This document shows, one piece after another, positions 1-9,051 of a stretch of DNA of 64,000 nucleotides. The stretch spans positions 1 to 64,000 of the forward strand of contig JAUILA010000023.1 in the NCBI GenBank assembly GCA_030432655.1, in the 5' to 3' direction. A program made the position numbers and the translations under genes. The first letter of the stretch is position 1. Every line of letters starts with the position of its first letter. Origin of the DNA: Bacteroidia bacterium. GTDB taxonomy: Bacteria; Bacteroidota; Bacteroidia; Cytophagales; Cyclobacteriaceae. The notes beneath the pieces were generated by a model. The model was not told the DNA's origin and did not search any database. It saw only the letters and a program-made list of their open reading frames with translations.

Positions 1-1940
1 TTGTGCCGCTTAATATCGTCCTGTACCTTTTTCTTAATCAAAAGGGCGCCTAGTGTGGCGGACATAATTTTGAGCGTATTTTTCAGTTCCTCTATATCTT
101 CGATCTCTTCGCTGGAGAGGAAAACTGCAATCAATAACACTTCTCCCTCAAAGACAATGGGAATGGCAAACAACGACCTGTATCCTTTTTCTATCAGAAA
201 TTCCCGCCGCTGTACCTGAACCGAATCTGCCTTGGATATATCCGGAACATATACCATTTCACGGTTCAAAAGGATATTATTCACAATCCCTTCCCCCCTG
301 GGCATTATGTAGGGGTCCTCTCCCAGCTCATTTTTTCTGGAAGGATCGAATAAATACTGACTTAAAAGCCGTACATGACTGTCTCCTTCCGGAACCCACA
401 CTTCCGTGGAATCCAGTTCATATCGTTTACCGATCTGGTTAAACACCAGTTTGGCGGCGTGATTAAAATTCTCGGCATTGGTAATAGAAACGTTCAAATG
501 GGCGAGGAATTCATTTTCCTCCTGGGCCCAGTGGAGTTCAGTAAGGTCCCTGCCTTCAAAAAGAATCCGTTTTTCATCAATTCCGGGCACGCGGGTACAG
601 GAAAGGTCAAGATATCTTTCTTCCCCTTCCATATCTATCACCAGCATCTCCTGGCGCGCACTTCCGGATTCCCTGGCCCGGTTGATCATCTGCTGAATAA
701 GCTCCTTATTCTCGCCCTTCCAAACGTTCAGATTAGTCAGATTATTACCAACCGTATTCTCGGATTTTGACTGAATGAACTCAAGAAAAGACTCGTTAAT
801 ATCCGTGATTTCATTATCCTCATCAATAAGTGCAATAAACTGATAGGCCTGATGAAATAAGGTGGAGAATTTCTGATTATTTTCCTGAATTTCCTTTTGT
901 ACACGAATCTGTTCGGTAACATCGGTGGAAGTAATAAGGACGCCATCGTCAAGGGGCAACGCCCGAAGATCGATGTATATATGAATATCATCATAATCAT
1001 AAAGAAGCTCCCGGTGAACAGCCTTCTGATCTTCGAATGTGTGCTTATAGTCTTCAAACAACCCGGTATCCACGACACCCGGAAAGAGTTCCAGTAAATT
1101 ACCTCCCTCAAGGTCCTTCTTGGACATGCCGGTTTGTTTTTCAGTCTGCCGGTTGCATTTGACAATTCTGAAATCAGTTATTTCGCCCCCTTCATTTTTA
1201 TATACGGGACGGATAAGAAGAATCGAACTATGTGAATTGTCCAGAATTCTCTCCATAAGTAACTCCGCCTCCTCCCTTTCCTGTATTTCCTGACCTAGCT
1301 CAATCAGGTTCTTTTCAAGCTGGATTTCAGTGGATAAATTGGATTGCAGTGATCGGTAAAGGTGTGAGTACAAAAAAATGATCGCTGCGATAGCCACCAG
1401 GAACCCGATTATTATGAACATCGGGGTAAAAGTTCTGGAAGTTATAAAGTTTTCACCGGGCCGCAATATGGTAACCAGGCTGTCATTCATACTTCTGATG
1501 CCTTTCATGCGGTCTTCTGCTGCACGAAGTATCCGGTACATATCATCGCTGAATACACTGTCCCGTTCGAATATACCGGCAAGTGAATCCATCTCATTCA
1601 ACTGTGTGATCGTTTCATCACGCATCTGCTGGTATGTCTCAATGACATCCGCCTCTTCGGCCAGCTCTTTGTTCAGGCTAGTTACCCGATCCTCTATATC
1701 TGATTTGGATCTCTCCAGCGATTCACTGTAAAAAGAATCCCCGGTGATAAGGTAACCGCGGATATCGGCCTCTGCTTCCTCAAGCCCATACATGAGCCGT
1801 TCAAGATCCGAATGAATGGATTCGGTCCGGGCCAACAAGAGATATTCGTCAGACAACTGCCTGTAACTGTAATAGGTGACCAGGGAAATGATCACCATAA
1901 TGGCCATGATTGCCAGGAAAAGTGTTCTGTAAAACCTCAT
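1..1940 (-). CDS. CHASE3-PAS-PAS-GAF sensor protein, probable histidine kinase (3' end beyond window)
   Basis: The frame opens with ATG at 1940 and stays open through the left edge, giving 646 visible residues. Residues 8-27 and about 167-190 are membrane helices. The segment between them is a periplasmic helical bundle containing GYLITGD, the hallmark of CHASE3 sensor domains. Two PAS-like domains follow at roughly 233-350 and 353-460, then a GAF-like domain from about 477 to the edge (residues such as ALLIKKKVQ close it). The HisKA/HATPase part is expected beyond the edge, so kinase activity is inferred, not seen. The gene starts 22 bases after the stop of the NtrC-type regulator at 1963 and is the third gene of a receiver-activator-kinase operon, so it probably phosphorylates one or both neighbouring receivers. 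A diguanylate cyclase output is a less likely alternative. Confidence 0.85.
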   Translation of the reverse strand, partial: MRFYRTLFLAIMAIMVIISLVTYYSYRQLSDEYLLLARTESIHSDLERLMYGLEEAEADIRGYLITGDSFYSESLERSKSDIEDRVTSLNKELAEEADVIETYQQMRDETITQLNEMDSLAGIFERDSVFSDDMYRILRAAEDRMKGIRSMNDSLVTILRPGENFITSRTFTPMFIIIGFLVAIAAIIFLYSHLYRSLQSNLSTEIQLEKNLIELGQEIQEREEAELLMERILDNSHSSILLIRPVYKNEGGEITDFRIVKCNRQTEKQTGMSKKDLEGGNLLELFPGVVDTGLFEDYKHTFEDQKAVHRELLYDYDDIHIYIDLRALPLDDGVLITSTDVTEQIRVQKEIQENNQKFSTLFHQAYQFIALIDEDNEITDINESFLEFIQSKSENTVGNNLTNLNVWKGENKELIQQMINRARESGSARQEMLVIDMEGEERYLDLSCTRVPGIDEKRILFEGRDLTELHWAQEENEFLAHLNVSITNAENFNHAAKLVFNQIGKRYELDSTEVWVPEGDSHVRLLSQYLFDPSRKNELGEDPYIMPRGEGIVNNILLNREMVYVPDISKADSVQVQRREFLIEKGYRSLFAIPIVFEGEVLLIAVFLSSEEIEDIEELKNTLKIMSATLGALLIKKKVQDDIKRH

Positions 1941-1962
1941 TCGAACGGTCGACAGGTTATTT

Positions 1963-3348
1963 TCAAATATTTATTTCATATGCCTTCAGCTTATTGTACA
2001 GCGTTTTTCGGTCAATATTCAATACTTCTGCCGCTTTTGTTTTGTTATAACCTGTCTTTTCCAGCACGCTGATAATGGCATTGCGCTCCGCATTTTCCGA
2101 CACAGACTTCAGATTGGTGACATCCTGTGATGATTCAGATTTGGGTTTCAGACTGGCTGGTATATAATCCGGAGAAATGATCTCTGCAGGCAGGCACTCC
2201 ATATGAATCTCGTCCTTCTGACAAAGGAGTACAGATCGTTTTACAACATTCTGCAACTCCCGGAGATTACCATGCCAGTAGTACTCCTTGAATTTCTTAA
2301 CCACTTCCTTTTCAAAACCTGAAATATTCTTACCCAGCTGATCATTGGCCAGCTTCAGAAAATGCTCGGCAAAAACAATGATATCAGGCTTTCTCTCGCG
2401 CAGCGGACTCAGTTCAATTTTAAACTCATTAAGACGATGATATATATCTTCCCTGAATTTCCCTTCCCTGACCGACTCCTTAAGGTCTTCATTGGTTGCA
2501 GTAATCACGCGAACATCGATGGGAATGTCCTTGACTCCTCCGAGACGCTTGATCTTTCGTTCCTGCAGAACCCGAAGTAGCTTTATCTGGTTGTCATACG
2601 ATAAATTGCCGATCTCGTCCAGAAATAGTGTCCCGCCATCAGCCAGCTCAAAGCTTCCCTTCTTATCGGCCAGCGCTCCGGTAAAAGCACCTTTCATGTG
2701 TCCGAACAACTCGGAACCAGCCAGCTCTTTGGGCAAAGCACCGCAGTCGATCGCCACAAACGGATACTCTTTACGCTTGCTTTTGTTATGGATTTCGTTA
2801 GCGACAAATTCTTTTCCCGTACCGGTTTCTCCAGTAATGATTACGGACATATCTGTCGGGGCAATCAGGTCTATATGTTTCTGGACAATTTCTGATTGAT
2901 TACTTTTTCCGGTGATAAACCGCTTCCTGCTTAAGCCGGAACTGCTTTTCTTAGCAGCAGGCTGGGAGCGCTGTTCCGCCTTTTCTTTTTGAGCAGTTAT
3001 GGCATCTTTAATAGTAACGAGAATTTCATCCGGATAAAGCGGTTTCGTAACATATTCGTAGGCCCCATGCTTTAACGTCTGAACCGCTACCCGGACATCG
3101 GAATACCCCGTGATCATAACCACTGCGGTTTCCGGGCTCACTATTTTTATTTTCTGTAGCAGGTCAAGGCCGTTTTCATCGGGGAGGCGATAATCGCACA
3201 GGACCAGGTCGGTCTGGTTCCTCTTTAATTCTTTAAGCCCTTCCTCCCCGGTATTCACAAATGATGCTTCATACCCTTTCTTCTTGAGAAACTTTGTAAG
3301 AAGAAGACATATATCATTATCATCATCAATGATTAATATTCTTTCCAT
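1963..3348 (-). CDS. Sigma-54-dependent response regulator, NtrC/AtoC family
   Basis: This is a full-length three-domain activator of 461 residues, the usual size for the family. The receiver domain spans about 1-115 with phospho-acceptor D52 in LVLCDYRLPD and the conserved lysine in TKPL near 102. The AAA+ core has Walker A GETGTGKE at 173-180, the sigma-54-contacting loop GAFTGA at 220-225, and Walker B LFLDEIG at 241-247. The C-terminus (about 417-461) is a Fis-type helix-turn-helix ending in AAEVLNIDRKTLYNKL. It should bind upstream enhancer sites and open sigma-54 promoters after phosphorylation. The sensor gene begins 22 bases downstream and a stand-alone receiver lies 36 bases upstream, which makes this a co-transcribed two-component system. 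The target genes cannot be told from this window. Confidence 0.95.
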   Translation of the reverse strand: MERILIIDDDNDICLLLTKFLKKKGYEASFVNTGEEGLKELKRNQTDLVLCDYRLPDENGLDLLQKIKIVSPETAVVMITGYSDVRVAVQTLKHGAYEYVTKPLYPDEILVTIKDAITAQKEKAEQRSQPAAKKSSSGLSRKRFITGKSNQSEIVQKHIDLIAPTDMSVIITGETGTGKEFVANEIHNKSKRKEYPFVAIDCGALPKELAGSELFGHMKGAFTGALADKKGSFELADGGTLFLDEIGNLSYDNQIKLLRVLQERKIKRLGGVKDIPIDVRVITATNEDLKESVREGKFREDIYHRLNEFKIELSPLRERKPDIIVFAEHFLKLANDQLGKNISGFEKEVVKKFKEYYWHGNLRELQNVVKRSVLLCQKDEIHMECLPAEIISPDYIPASLKPKSESSQDVTNLKSVSENAERNAIISVLEKTGYNKTKAAEVLNIDRKTLYNKLKAYEINI

Positions 3349-3384
3349 CCGGTATATTAATTTATTCTGTTTAGTATTTAATTT

Positions 3385-3750
3385 TCAAGGATTTACATCC
3401 GTCAACGCCTGATTTACCATATTTCGGTTAAATGGTTTGGGAAGAAAATAATTGACTCCCTCCGATTCCGCACGCTGCCGCTCAATATTTCCATCATAAG
3501 CGCTGATCACTATTACCTTGATCTTCTTGTTATGTGAACGGGCATCCTCGATGAAATGAAAGCCAAGTCCATCCGGCAAGTTCAGATCGAGGAACAAAAG
3601 GTCAAATTCATTATCAACCAATGACTGACGGGCATCCTGTATGGTATGAACACAATTAACCATATACCCCTTTTTCTTAAGCATGTTTGCCAATAACATG
3701 CAAATCTCAATTTCATCATCCACCACAAGGACCGATTCATGATTATTCAT
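3385..3750 (-). CDS. Single-domain response regulator (CheY-like receiver)
   Basis: The protein is 121 residues, a receiver domain with no output domain. The acidic pocket is VVDDE near residues 9-13, the phospho-acceptor is D55 in LLFLDLNLPDG, and the conserved lysine is K105 in FLPKPF. It lies first in the operon with the NtrC-type activator and the CHASE3 sensor. Its sequence resembles the receiver of the NtrC-type neighbour (both contain LKKKGY and an N-terminal D-D-x-x-E/D-I-C pattern), which suggests local duplication. Such stand-alone receivers often act as phosphate sinks or intermediate carriers for a hybrid or multi-input kinase. That role here is inference. Confidence 0.93.
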   Translation of the reverse strand: MNNHESVLVVDDEIEICMLLANMLKKKGYMVNCVHTIQDARQSLVDNEFDLLFLDLNLPDGLGFHFIEDARSHNKKIKVIVISAYDGNIERQRAESEGVNYFLPKPFNRNMVNQALTDVNP

Positions 3751-3786
3751 ATCCAGCTATAAGTTCTCCGCAAATTCTGTTACGTG

Positions 3787-3912
3787 TTATGTTTTTTTAT
3801 GATACGTGTGCATATCTACTTTATCAAAAAGCAGATGAAGCAGTTTTACGCCGAGCCACATTATAAAAATGTAGGCGGCGATTGTAATCAGTATCAATTT
3901 TAAAATCCACAT
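3787..3912 (-). CDS. Small single-pass membrane protein, 41 residues
   Basis: ATG at 3912 and TAA at 3787 frame a 41-residue peptide. Its first two thirds form one hydrophobic helix (MWILKLILITIAAYIFIMWL) followed by a short basic, His-containing tail. It lies on the same strand as the two-component operon, 36 bases upstream of the receiver gene, so it may be its first gene. No family was recognised. Composition and placement favour a real gene over chance, but nothing in the sequence assigns a function. Confidence 0.45.
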   Translation of the reverse strand: MWILKLILITIAAYIFIMWLGVKLLHLLFDKVDMHTYHKKT

Positions 3913-3979
3913 TATGAATCTGGATGAAAAAATTGTACCAAATAATTTTCAGTTAACTGCGTCCGTGCAGCGTCCCAAA

Positions 3980-3991
3980 TACAAATTTGTA
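3980..3991. promoter_or_regulatory. 12-bp perfect palindrome, possible operator
   Basis: TACAAATTTGTA is its own reverse complement. It lies in the 106-base gap between the EEP-family gene and the small membrane protein that precedes the two-component operon, about 70 bases before the latter's start codon. AT-rich palindromes of this length can occur by chance, so an operator role is only possible. Confidence 0.2.
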
Positions 3992-4018
3992 GAAAAAATT
4001 CCACAATTGGTAGTGCGA

Positions 4019-5071
4019 TTATTCCTCAGCCTCCACAATTTTCTCTCTTGCCTCCTCAAGTTCCTCCTCCTCCGCGGCTGGCTCATCCTTTTCTTTTTTC
4101 AATGGATTCAAAATGAGCTCGGCTCCCATGGGAAAGTGATCGGATCCCACGTGCGGGTGTCGTTTAATATCAAGCAATCCAAAATGGGCGGAATGGAATA
4201 TATGATCCAGGGGCCAGCGCAATAACGGGATATTTGCGTTAAAGGTGTTAAAGAATCCTCTGCCTTTCCGCGGATCGCGAAGTCCGCTCAGCCGCTGAAA
4301 CATGCGCGTGCTGTGAGACCAGGCCACGTCATTCAGGTCTCCGGCTACTATCACCGGTGTTTCAATATCCTGAATTTCAAGTGCTATTTTATACAATTCT
4401 CCGTCACGGGATGTGGAGAATTCATTTTCCGTGGGACTTGGTGGTTTTGGATGGACACTGTAAAGCTTTACCTCTCTGCCACCAGGTAATTGCACATCAC
4501 AAACAAGTGAGGGAACATCTTCCTGAATAAGATAACGTTCCTGTATATTAGCGAGCTTCAGACGTGAGAACAGGTGCATCCCATACATATTTTCAAGTGG
4601 GATCTTATGGTTGAACGGGTATTTCTTTTCCAGTTTGTTAAGTCTTTTTTCCCATTCCTTATTTGTCTCAAGTGTTATTACAATATCCGGATCCTCGTAG
4701 TCAATCAGCTCCAGCAGTTTGGCGTATTCCTCATTGTTCTGATAAACATTGGACACCAGGATATTGATTTTATTGGCCAGATCGGATTTGTTGGAAAAGG
4801 ACTTTGATTCTTTTCTGGCTATCGTGGTATATGGGTAAATCACCCGGATATCGTTCAGTATGCACAGAGCCAGGAGAATAAAAAGAATGATTTTTAACAC
4901 GGTCCACTCTTCCACCACCACAGAGTAGCCAATCAGAATGGTGGTATTCAATAATACAATCTGAACAAGCGGAAAATCAAAGAACCGGATGGTCCAGTGG
5001 TCCTGGCGGATGAGCTTAAAAACTGTAAAACAAATGCCCAGGATAACCAGGGCGATAAATACTGCTTCCAT
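4019..5071 (-). CDS. Membrane-anchored endonuclease/exonuclease/phosphatase (EEP) family protein
   Basis: The 350-residue protein starts with three hydrophobic segments within about residues 1-75, then carries an EEP hydrolase domain. Catalytic landmarks of the fold are visible: ILVSNVY (metal-coordinating Asn strand), DIVITLETN (metal-binding Glu), AGDLND (Asp-x-Asn) and the terminal GSDHFPM (Asp-His pair). EEP enzymes hydrolyse phosphodiester bonds in nucleic acids, inositol phosphates or sphingomyelin; the substrate here is not predictable. After the domain there is a highly acidic, Glu-rich tail of about 30 residues that looks like a charged helix. It is the last gene of a tight minus-strand run with a 55-residue membrane protein (14 bases upstream) and the phosphoesterase-barrel gene, so a second phosphohydrolase sits in the same envelope operon. 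Confidence 0.88.
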   Translation of the reverse strand: MEAVFIALVILGICFTVFKLIRQDHWTIRFFDFPLVQIVLLNTTILIGYSVVVEEWTVLKIILFILLALCILNDIRVIYPYTTIARKESKSFSNKSDLANKINILVSNVYQNNEEYAKLLELIDYEDPDIVITLETNKEWEKRLNKLEKKYPFNHKIPLENMYGMHLFSRLKLANIQERYLIQEDVPSLVCDVQLPGGREVKLYSVHPKPPSPTENEFSTSRDGELYKIALEIQDIETPVIVAGDLNDVAWSHSTRMFQRLSGLRDPRKGRGFFNTFNANIPLLRWPLDHIFHSAHFGLLDIKRHPHVGSDHFPMGAELILNPLKKEKDEPAAEEEELEEAREKIVEAEE

Positions 5072-5085
5072 TTACTTAGCTGACT

Positions 5086-5253
5086 TTAGGGCTGATTTTC
5101 TTTATTAATCTCCTCTGCTTTCAGGTCTTCCACTTTGTGTGATGGTTTCCGGCCTGCATCTTTTTCCCTCTTGCGGCGAATGAAAAACATAATCCCGAAG
5201 ATGACCACAAGGGAAATAATCAAGTACAATAAAACAATTGGTATTATATCCAT
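5086..5253 (-). CDS. Small single-pass membrane protein, 55 residues
   Basis: ATG at 5253 and TAA at 5086 give 55 residues. There is an N-terminal membrane helix (MDIIPIVLLYLIISLVVIFG) followed by a strongly basic stretch (FFIRRKREKDAGRK) and a charged cytoplasmic tail. The positive-inside rule predicts N-out, C-in. The gene fits exactly between the phosphoesterase-barrel gene (10 bases upstream) and the EEP gene (14 bases downstream), the spacing of one operon. No family is recognised. Confidence 0.6.
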   Translation of the reverse strand: MDIIPIVLLYLIISLVVIFGIMFFIRRKREKDAGRKPSHKVEDLKAEEINKENQP

Positions 5254-5263
5254 AATTATCAAA

Positions 5264-8200
5264 TTAGAAAAAGAACCCGGTGCTTAGAACAAAATAGTTA
5301 TCCTCGCTGGAAATACCATACGATGCCCGCCAAATAATGCGATCCATTAGCTGGACGTACAGACCAGGTCCGTAACCCGTGTGGAATTTACCTGAAACTC
5401 TTTCGCGGTCCCAGACCTTTCCCTGATCAAAAAACCCGATCAGGCCTGCGGTTCCGTGTATCAGGTCGTTTCTGAATGGAATAACTTTTATCCGGATTTC
5501 ATTATTAATAAACAACATCGATTTCCCTGCAAAACGCGTGCGACGATATCCGCGAAGGTTTGTCAGCCCGTCCAGAAAAGCTGACTGGTAGAAATAATAA
5601 TCACCAGAATTTACCTCATATCCAACTCTCGAAGCAAATGTTACTCTTACCGGGAGATTGGGTGTGACAAACAAACTCAACCGTGCATAAGAGTGAACAA
5701 AATCGCCCGTACCATTATGCAGTTCACGGTTCCACCGCGCACCTGTGCTGAAAGCAAAACCCTTTTCCGGGTTATATGGCTGATCAAGGACTTCCAGATC
5801 AAGCTGCAAGCCTAAACGCGCGAAATCTGCGGGAGATGGAAAATTAAAAACATCCGGAGGTAGTTCCCCCGTTATCGATTCACCCGGATCAGGCTGTCCG
5901 ACTGAATAACCGGAATAGCCCCCGGATATCCCTATGGTTAAGGCCTCGGAGAACCTTCGCTGTAAACCAATGTCTATCATCCCGGTGCGAATAGGAATCC
6001 GGTAATAGTCTATGGAAAAAGCATTGACCGTATTATTGCCTTCCCCGAAATAGTTAATCACATACGGATCACTAAAACTTGCCTGAACGGTCAGGTCATT
6101 CCTCTCGCCAAATAACGAATAAAAGGACGCATTCAGCTTAGCGGTAAAGGCATCTGTTGCTGTTGCATAGTAGGCCTTAACGTTTCCCGCCACACTCCAC
6201 GGGCTTCGGCGAAAACCACTTTTCCGGAAATCTATTACGGCCCCGGCAAGAAGGCCATCGTCGGGGTTTACACGTAAGGAAACAGCCGGGGTAATACCTC
6301 CCTTCTGGTCATTGTCCACATCCGCCCAGTAGGTATCAGGCCAATAGCTATTATGCCGCCTGACATTCAATTCTGAGGTTTCGGTGTATTCATCCTTTTC
6401 ATACAAATGAACATCGCCGGCCGTAATTCTCCCCGAGAGCTGGTCGTCACCCGGACCCGGCATTATCCGTATCTCCATGCCCTGCGGAACTTTATCAAAC
6501 CGGAATTCATCGTTTCCGTCCAGTCCGTACATTCTTATTTCCCGGGTTTCCGACGGATCTATAAGGCGCGAATAAATGAGCTTGTTGTCTGATCCGGACC
6601 TGAGCATTAATTCTACTTTATCTCCCCCTGAAGACATCAGACTGAAGAAATCGTCTCCATTTGTCCCGTTCAGGCTAATTCTCTCATTCAGTTCGAGATA
6701 AAAGCTACGGAGATAGTCACCCATATCCTGCCACCGTGCCATAAGCTGCTTCGCCAATATTTCAGATTCCTGCTCCCTTAACTCTTCGGGTAGCTGATCA
6801 ACGGCAGACCTGATGGACATGGAATCGATCTGGTAGTTCATTTCAGACAATACCTCTTCCCAATCCTGCCAGGTGAGCTCCGATAAGATCCGCTGATCCA
6901 GACCAGCCGAAATATGGAGAAATGGCCTTATATCCCGAATAGTATCACTGAAAGAAACAATACGGTCATTATTCCAGCTTCTTGATCGCAGCCAGGACAC
7001 CAACCCGTCATATTTTGGAAAGAGGTCCGGCCTCTCGAGAGAAACCGGAACAATAGTCCAGGCGGAATCCATTTTCAGCGGGATCCATTGCCAGTCGTTT
7101 CTATCCCGTGAAAAATTCCCACTCCACAGATCAAAGATCCGTTCTTTCAGATAAGCCTGCGCATCCGGCCGGATACCAGGATCTTCCTCTATTCTGCGAA
7201 TCATACTCCTGGTGGTGAGTATCGAAGCGTATGGTGATTCGTTCTCCGGATTATTTTCCGGCAACGCCCGTTCGACTGTGGCGATGCTCCCACCGAATTC
7301 ATCCATATACTGTCCGAAAACGGGTGATACCGGAATATAATATAATTCAGGTACAGCCTGCGAATACCCAACATCACTGGCCAGGGATCCTATGACCAGA
7401 TCGCCAAATGGATGATTGGCGCGATTCTGCTCACTGACTCCGTCCGCCAGCCAGGTATCGAGAAACCCGCTTGAAAGCCCCCTTACAGCATATTTCTCGA
7501 CCGGCCTGATCAGGTAGGTCCTGCCACTGTTTCCCCGGACCGACAGACTCAGGGAATTACGTGCCCCGCTTTTGGTAAGTACTTCTATACCACCGTCAAA
7601 CAAGGCAGGATTAAACACCGGAACCGTCACCGGGGTTGTCCATTCATTAATTCGCCCATTACCAAATAACAACTTTCCGGGAAAATTTCGCCGGCTCCAT
7701 GAAGAAGCGGGTGCCTGGTAAATGCTGTCTTCCTGCATTTCCGGACTAACCTCCTCCGCAACTGTCTCATTCTCCAGTGCATACAAAGGCTTCCTGAAGG
7801 AGAGCAAACCATCCGGGTTCTCGTCATTAACTATAAAGTACTCCACCCAGGCTTCTCCGTCATCAAAATACATGACCCGGGCAAACCCTTTCTGCTGGTG
7901 CACGTAATCTGCGCCAAAACCACGTATCGCAAAGGCAGTTTTTGAAGAGGACCCGCTGATGATATGGTGCATTTCCCCCTGCTCGTTCAATTGAAGATTA
8001 TGATCGTGACCGGTCGCGTAAACGACATTCGGCCTCTGCTCAATAATTGCCATCAGGCCATTTTTGTACGTTTGAAATTCCGTGTTTGGAATGTCCTGGG
8101 GAGAGACACCCAGTTTACGTGCGACAGGATAAATTGACCCGATCACCGGCAGCGGAATATACAGGTTGTCCCGTACCAGCCGTAAAGGGAAAATGTGATC

Positions 8201-9004
8201 CACAATGTTATAATGTCCACCGTGATTGCCATTGCTGATGACCGGATGGTGTGCTACGATAAGCACATGTTTGTCATCATTGGCGCGTACCATCGCATCG
8301 AGGCGAACCATAAAATCGGTTTTGTCGACAGTCGTACACCCATTTTCCGGTGCTTGCGGGACCTCGTAGGGATGGACCCACCATTCACTGTCCAGGACTA
8401 TCAGTACCACATTTTCATTAACACGGACCAGGTCCGGACCGGGACATCCGTTGTCCGGCATAAACACATCAGCCCCGTCAAAATATTCCTCCACAAACCT
8501 CTCCTGGTAAATAATCCGTTCAAGGCCATCGGGGCCGCTGTAATCCCAGTCATGGTTACCCGGAATGAATATGACATTCCCGTTGTACCCGGCTGCCGCG
8601 TCCATCTGTGCCCGGATCACCGCTTCCTTCTCCTGCCGGTCTGTGGCTCCCTCCTCCGGGAGTCCGTGGAGGTAAATATTGTCTCCCAGAAAAACTACGC
8701 TGCTGGCTGAATCCGCTTCATTCATCAAAGAATTATGGAGAACTTTAATCAGATCATCTTCACTTGACATATCTCCCCCGTCACCGACCAGGTATACCGT
8801 ATGCTCCAGGCGTGAACTGTCGGGCATTGTGTAATCCTGCCAGTCCCGGTAGGCTTTCCCATAAAATGGCTGGAGGGTATTACAGGAGAATGCAGTAATT
8901 CCTACAACCAGGGCGCAGCATAAGCGAACTGCACGATTGAGGTAAGTGGTAGTGCGATGTGCTGATTTGGCATAGGAATTCAATGGAAAAGCTGCATTGC
9001 TCAT
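5264..9004 (-). CDS. Calcineurin-like metallophosphoesterase fused to a C-terminal outer-membrane beta-barrel
   Basis: The 1246-residue protein has an N-terminal export signal ending in a lipobox-like ITAFSC (Cys41). A complete metallophosphoesterase core follows: GDGGD at 74-78, GDNIY at 107-111, GNHDWD at 149-154, AHHP at 251-254 and GHDH at 332-335. These are all the di-metal ligand motifs, so hydrolase activity is likely. A long middle region of unknown fold (about 450-880) leads to a C-terminal part of about 350 residues rich in alternating aromatic strands. That part resembles the Omp85/surface-antigen barrel and ends in the outer-membrane signature ...LSTGFFF. The domain order places a phosphoesterase on an outer-membrane protein. 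It is in an operon with YihY upstream and two membrane proteins downstream. Its substrate is unknown; related fusions occur in other Bacteroidota. Confidence 0.87.
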   Translation of the reverse strand: MSNAAFPLNSYAKSAHRTTTYLNRAVRLCCALVVGITAFSCNTLQPFYGKAYRDWQDYTMPDSSRLEHTVYLVGDGGDMSSEDDLIKVLHNSLMNEADSASSVVFLGDNIYLHGLPEEGATDRQEKEAVIRAQMDAAAGYNGNVIFIPGNHDWDYSGPDGLERIIYQERFVEEYFDGADVFMPDNGCPGPDLVRVNENVVLIVLDSEWWVHPYEVPQAPENGCTTVDKTDFMVRLDAMVRANDDKHVLIVAHHPVISNGNHGGHYNIVDHIFPLRLVRDNLYIPLPVIGSIYPVARKLGVSPQDIPNTEFQTYKNGLMAIIEQRPNVVYATGHDHNLQLNEQGEMHHIISGSSSKTAFAIRGFGADYVHQQKGFARVMYFDDGEAWVEYFIVNDENPDGLLSFRKPLYALENETVAEEVSPEMQEDSIYQAPASSWSRRNFPGKLLFGNGRINEWTTPVTVPVFNPALFDGGIEVLTKSGARNSLSLSVRGNSGRTYLIRPVEKYAVRGLSSGFLDTWLADGVSEQNRANHPFGDLVIGSLASDVGYSQAVPELYYIPVSPVFGQYMDEFGGSIATVERALPENNPENESPYASILTTRSMIRRIEEDPGIRPDAQAYLKERIFDLWSGNFSRDRNDWQWIPLKMDSAWTIVPVSLERPDLFPKYDGLVSWLRSRSWNNDRIVSFSDTIRDIRPFLHISAGLDQRILSELTWQDWEEVLSEMNYQIDSMSIRSAVDQLPEELREQESEILAKQLMARWQDMGDYLRSFYLELNERISLNGTNGDDFFSLMSSGGDKVELMLRSGSDNKLIYSRLIDPSETREIRMYGLDGNDEFRFDKVPQGMEIRIMPGPGDDQLSGRITAGDVHLYEKDEYTETSELNVRRHNSYWPDTYWADVDNDQKGGITPAVSLRVNPDDGLLAGAVIDFRKSGFRRSPWSVAGNVKAYYATATDAFTAKLNASFYSLFGERNDLTVQASFSDPYVINYFGEGNNTVNAFSIDYYRIPIRTGMIDIGLQRRFSEALTIGISGGYSGYSVGQPDPGESITGELPPDVFNFPSPADFARLGLQLDLEVLDQPYNPEKGFAFSTGARWNRELHNGTGDFVHSYARLSLFVTPNLPVRVTFASRVGYEVNSGDYYFYQSAFLDGLTNLRGYRRTRFAGKSMLFINNEIRIKVIPFRNDLIHGTAGLIGFFDQGKVWDRERVSGKFHTGYGPGLYVQLMDRIIWRASYGISSEDNYFVLSTGFFF

Positions 9005-9051
9005 TAATTAAAGTAAAACAATTATTTATAGAATATGATCCCCGGCCCGGG

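Noticed and set aside
3914-4225. Plus-strand open frame over the end of the EEP gene.
   Set aside because: It is antisense to an intact minus-strand gene with clear catalytic motifs and has no recognisable product.
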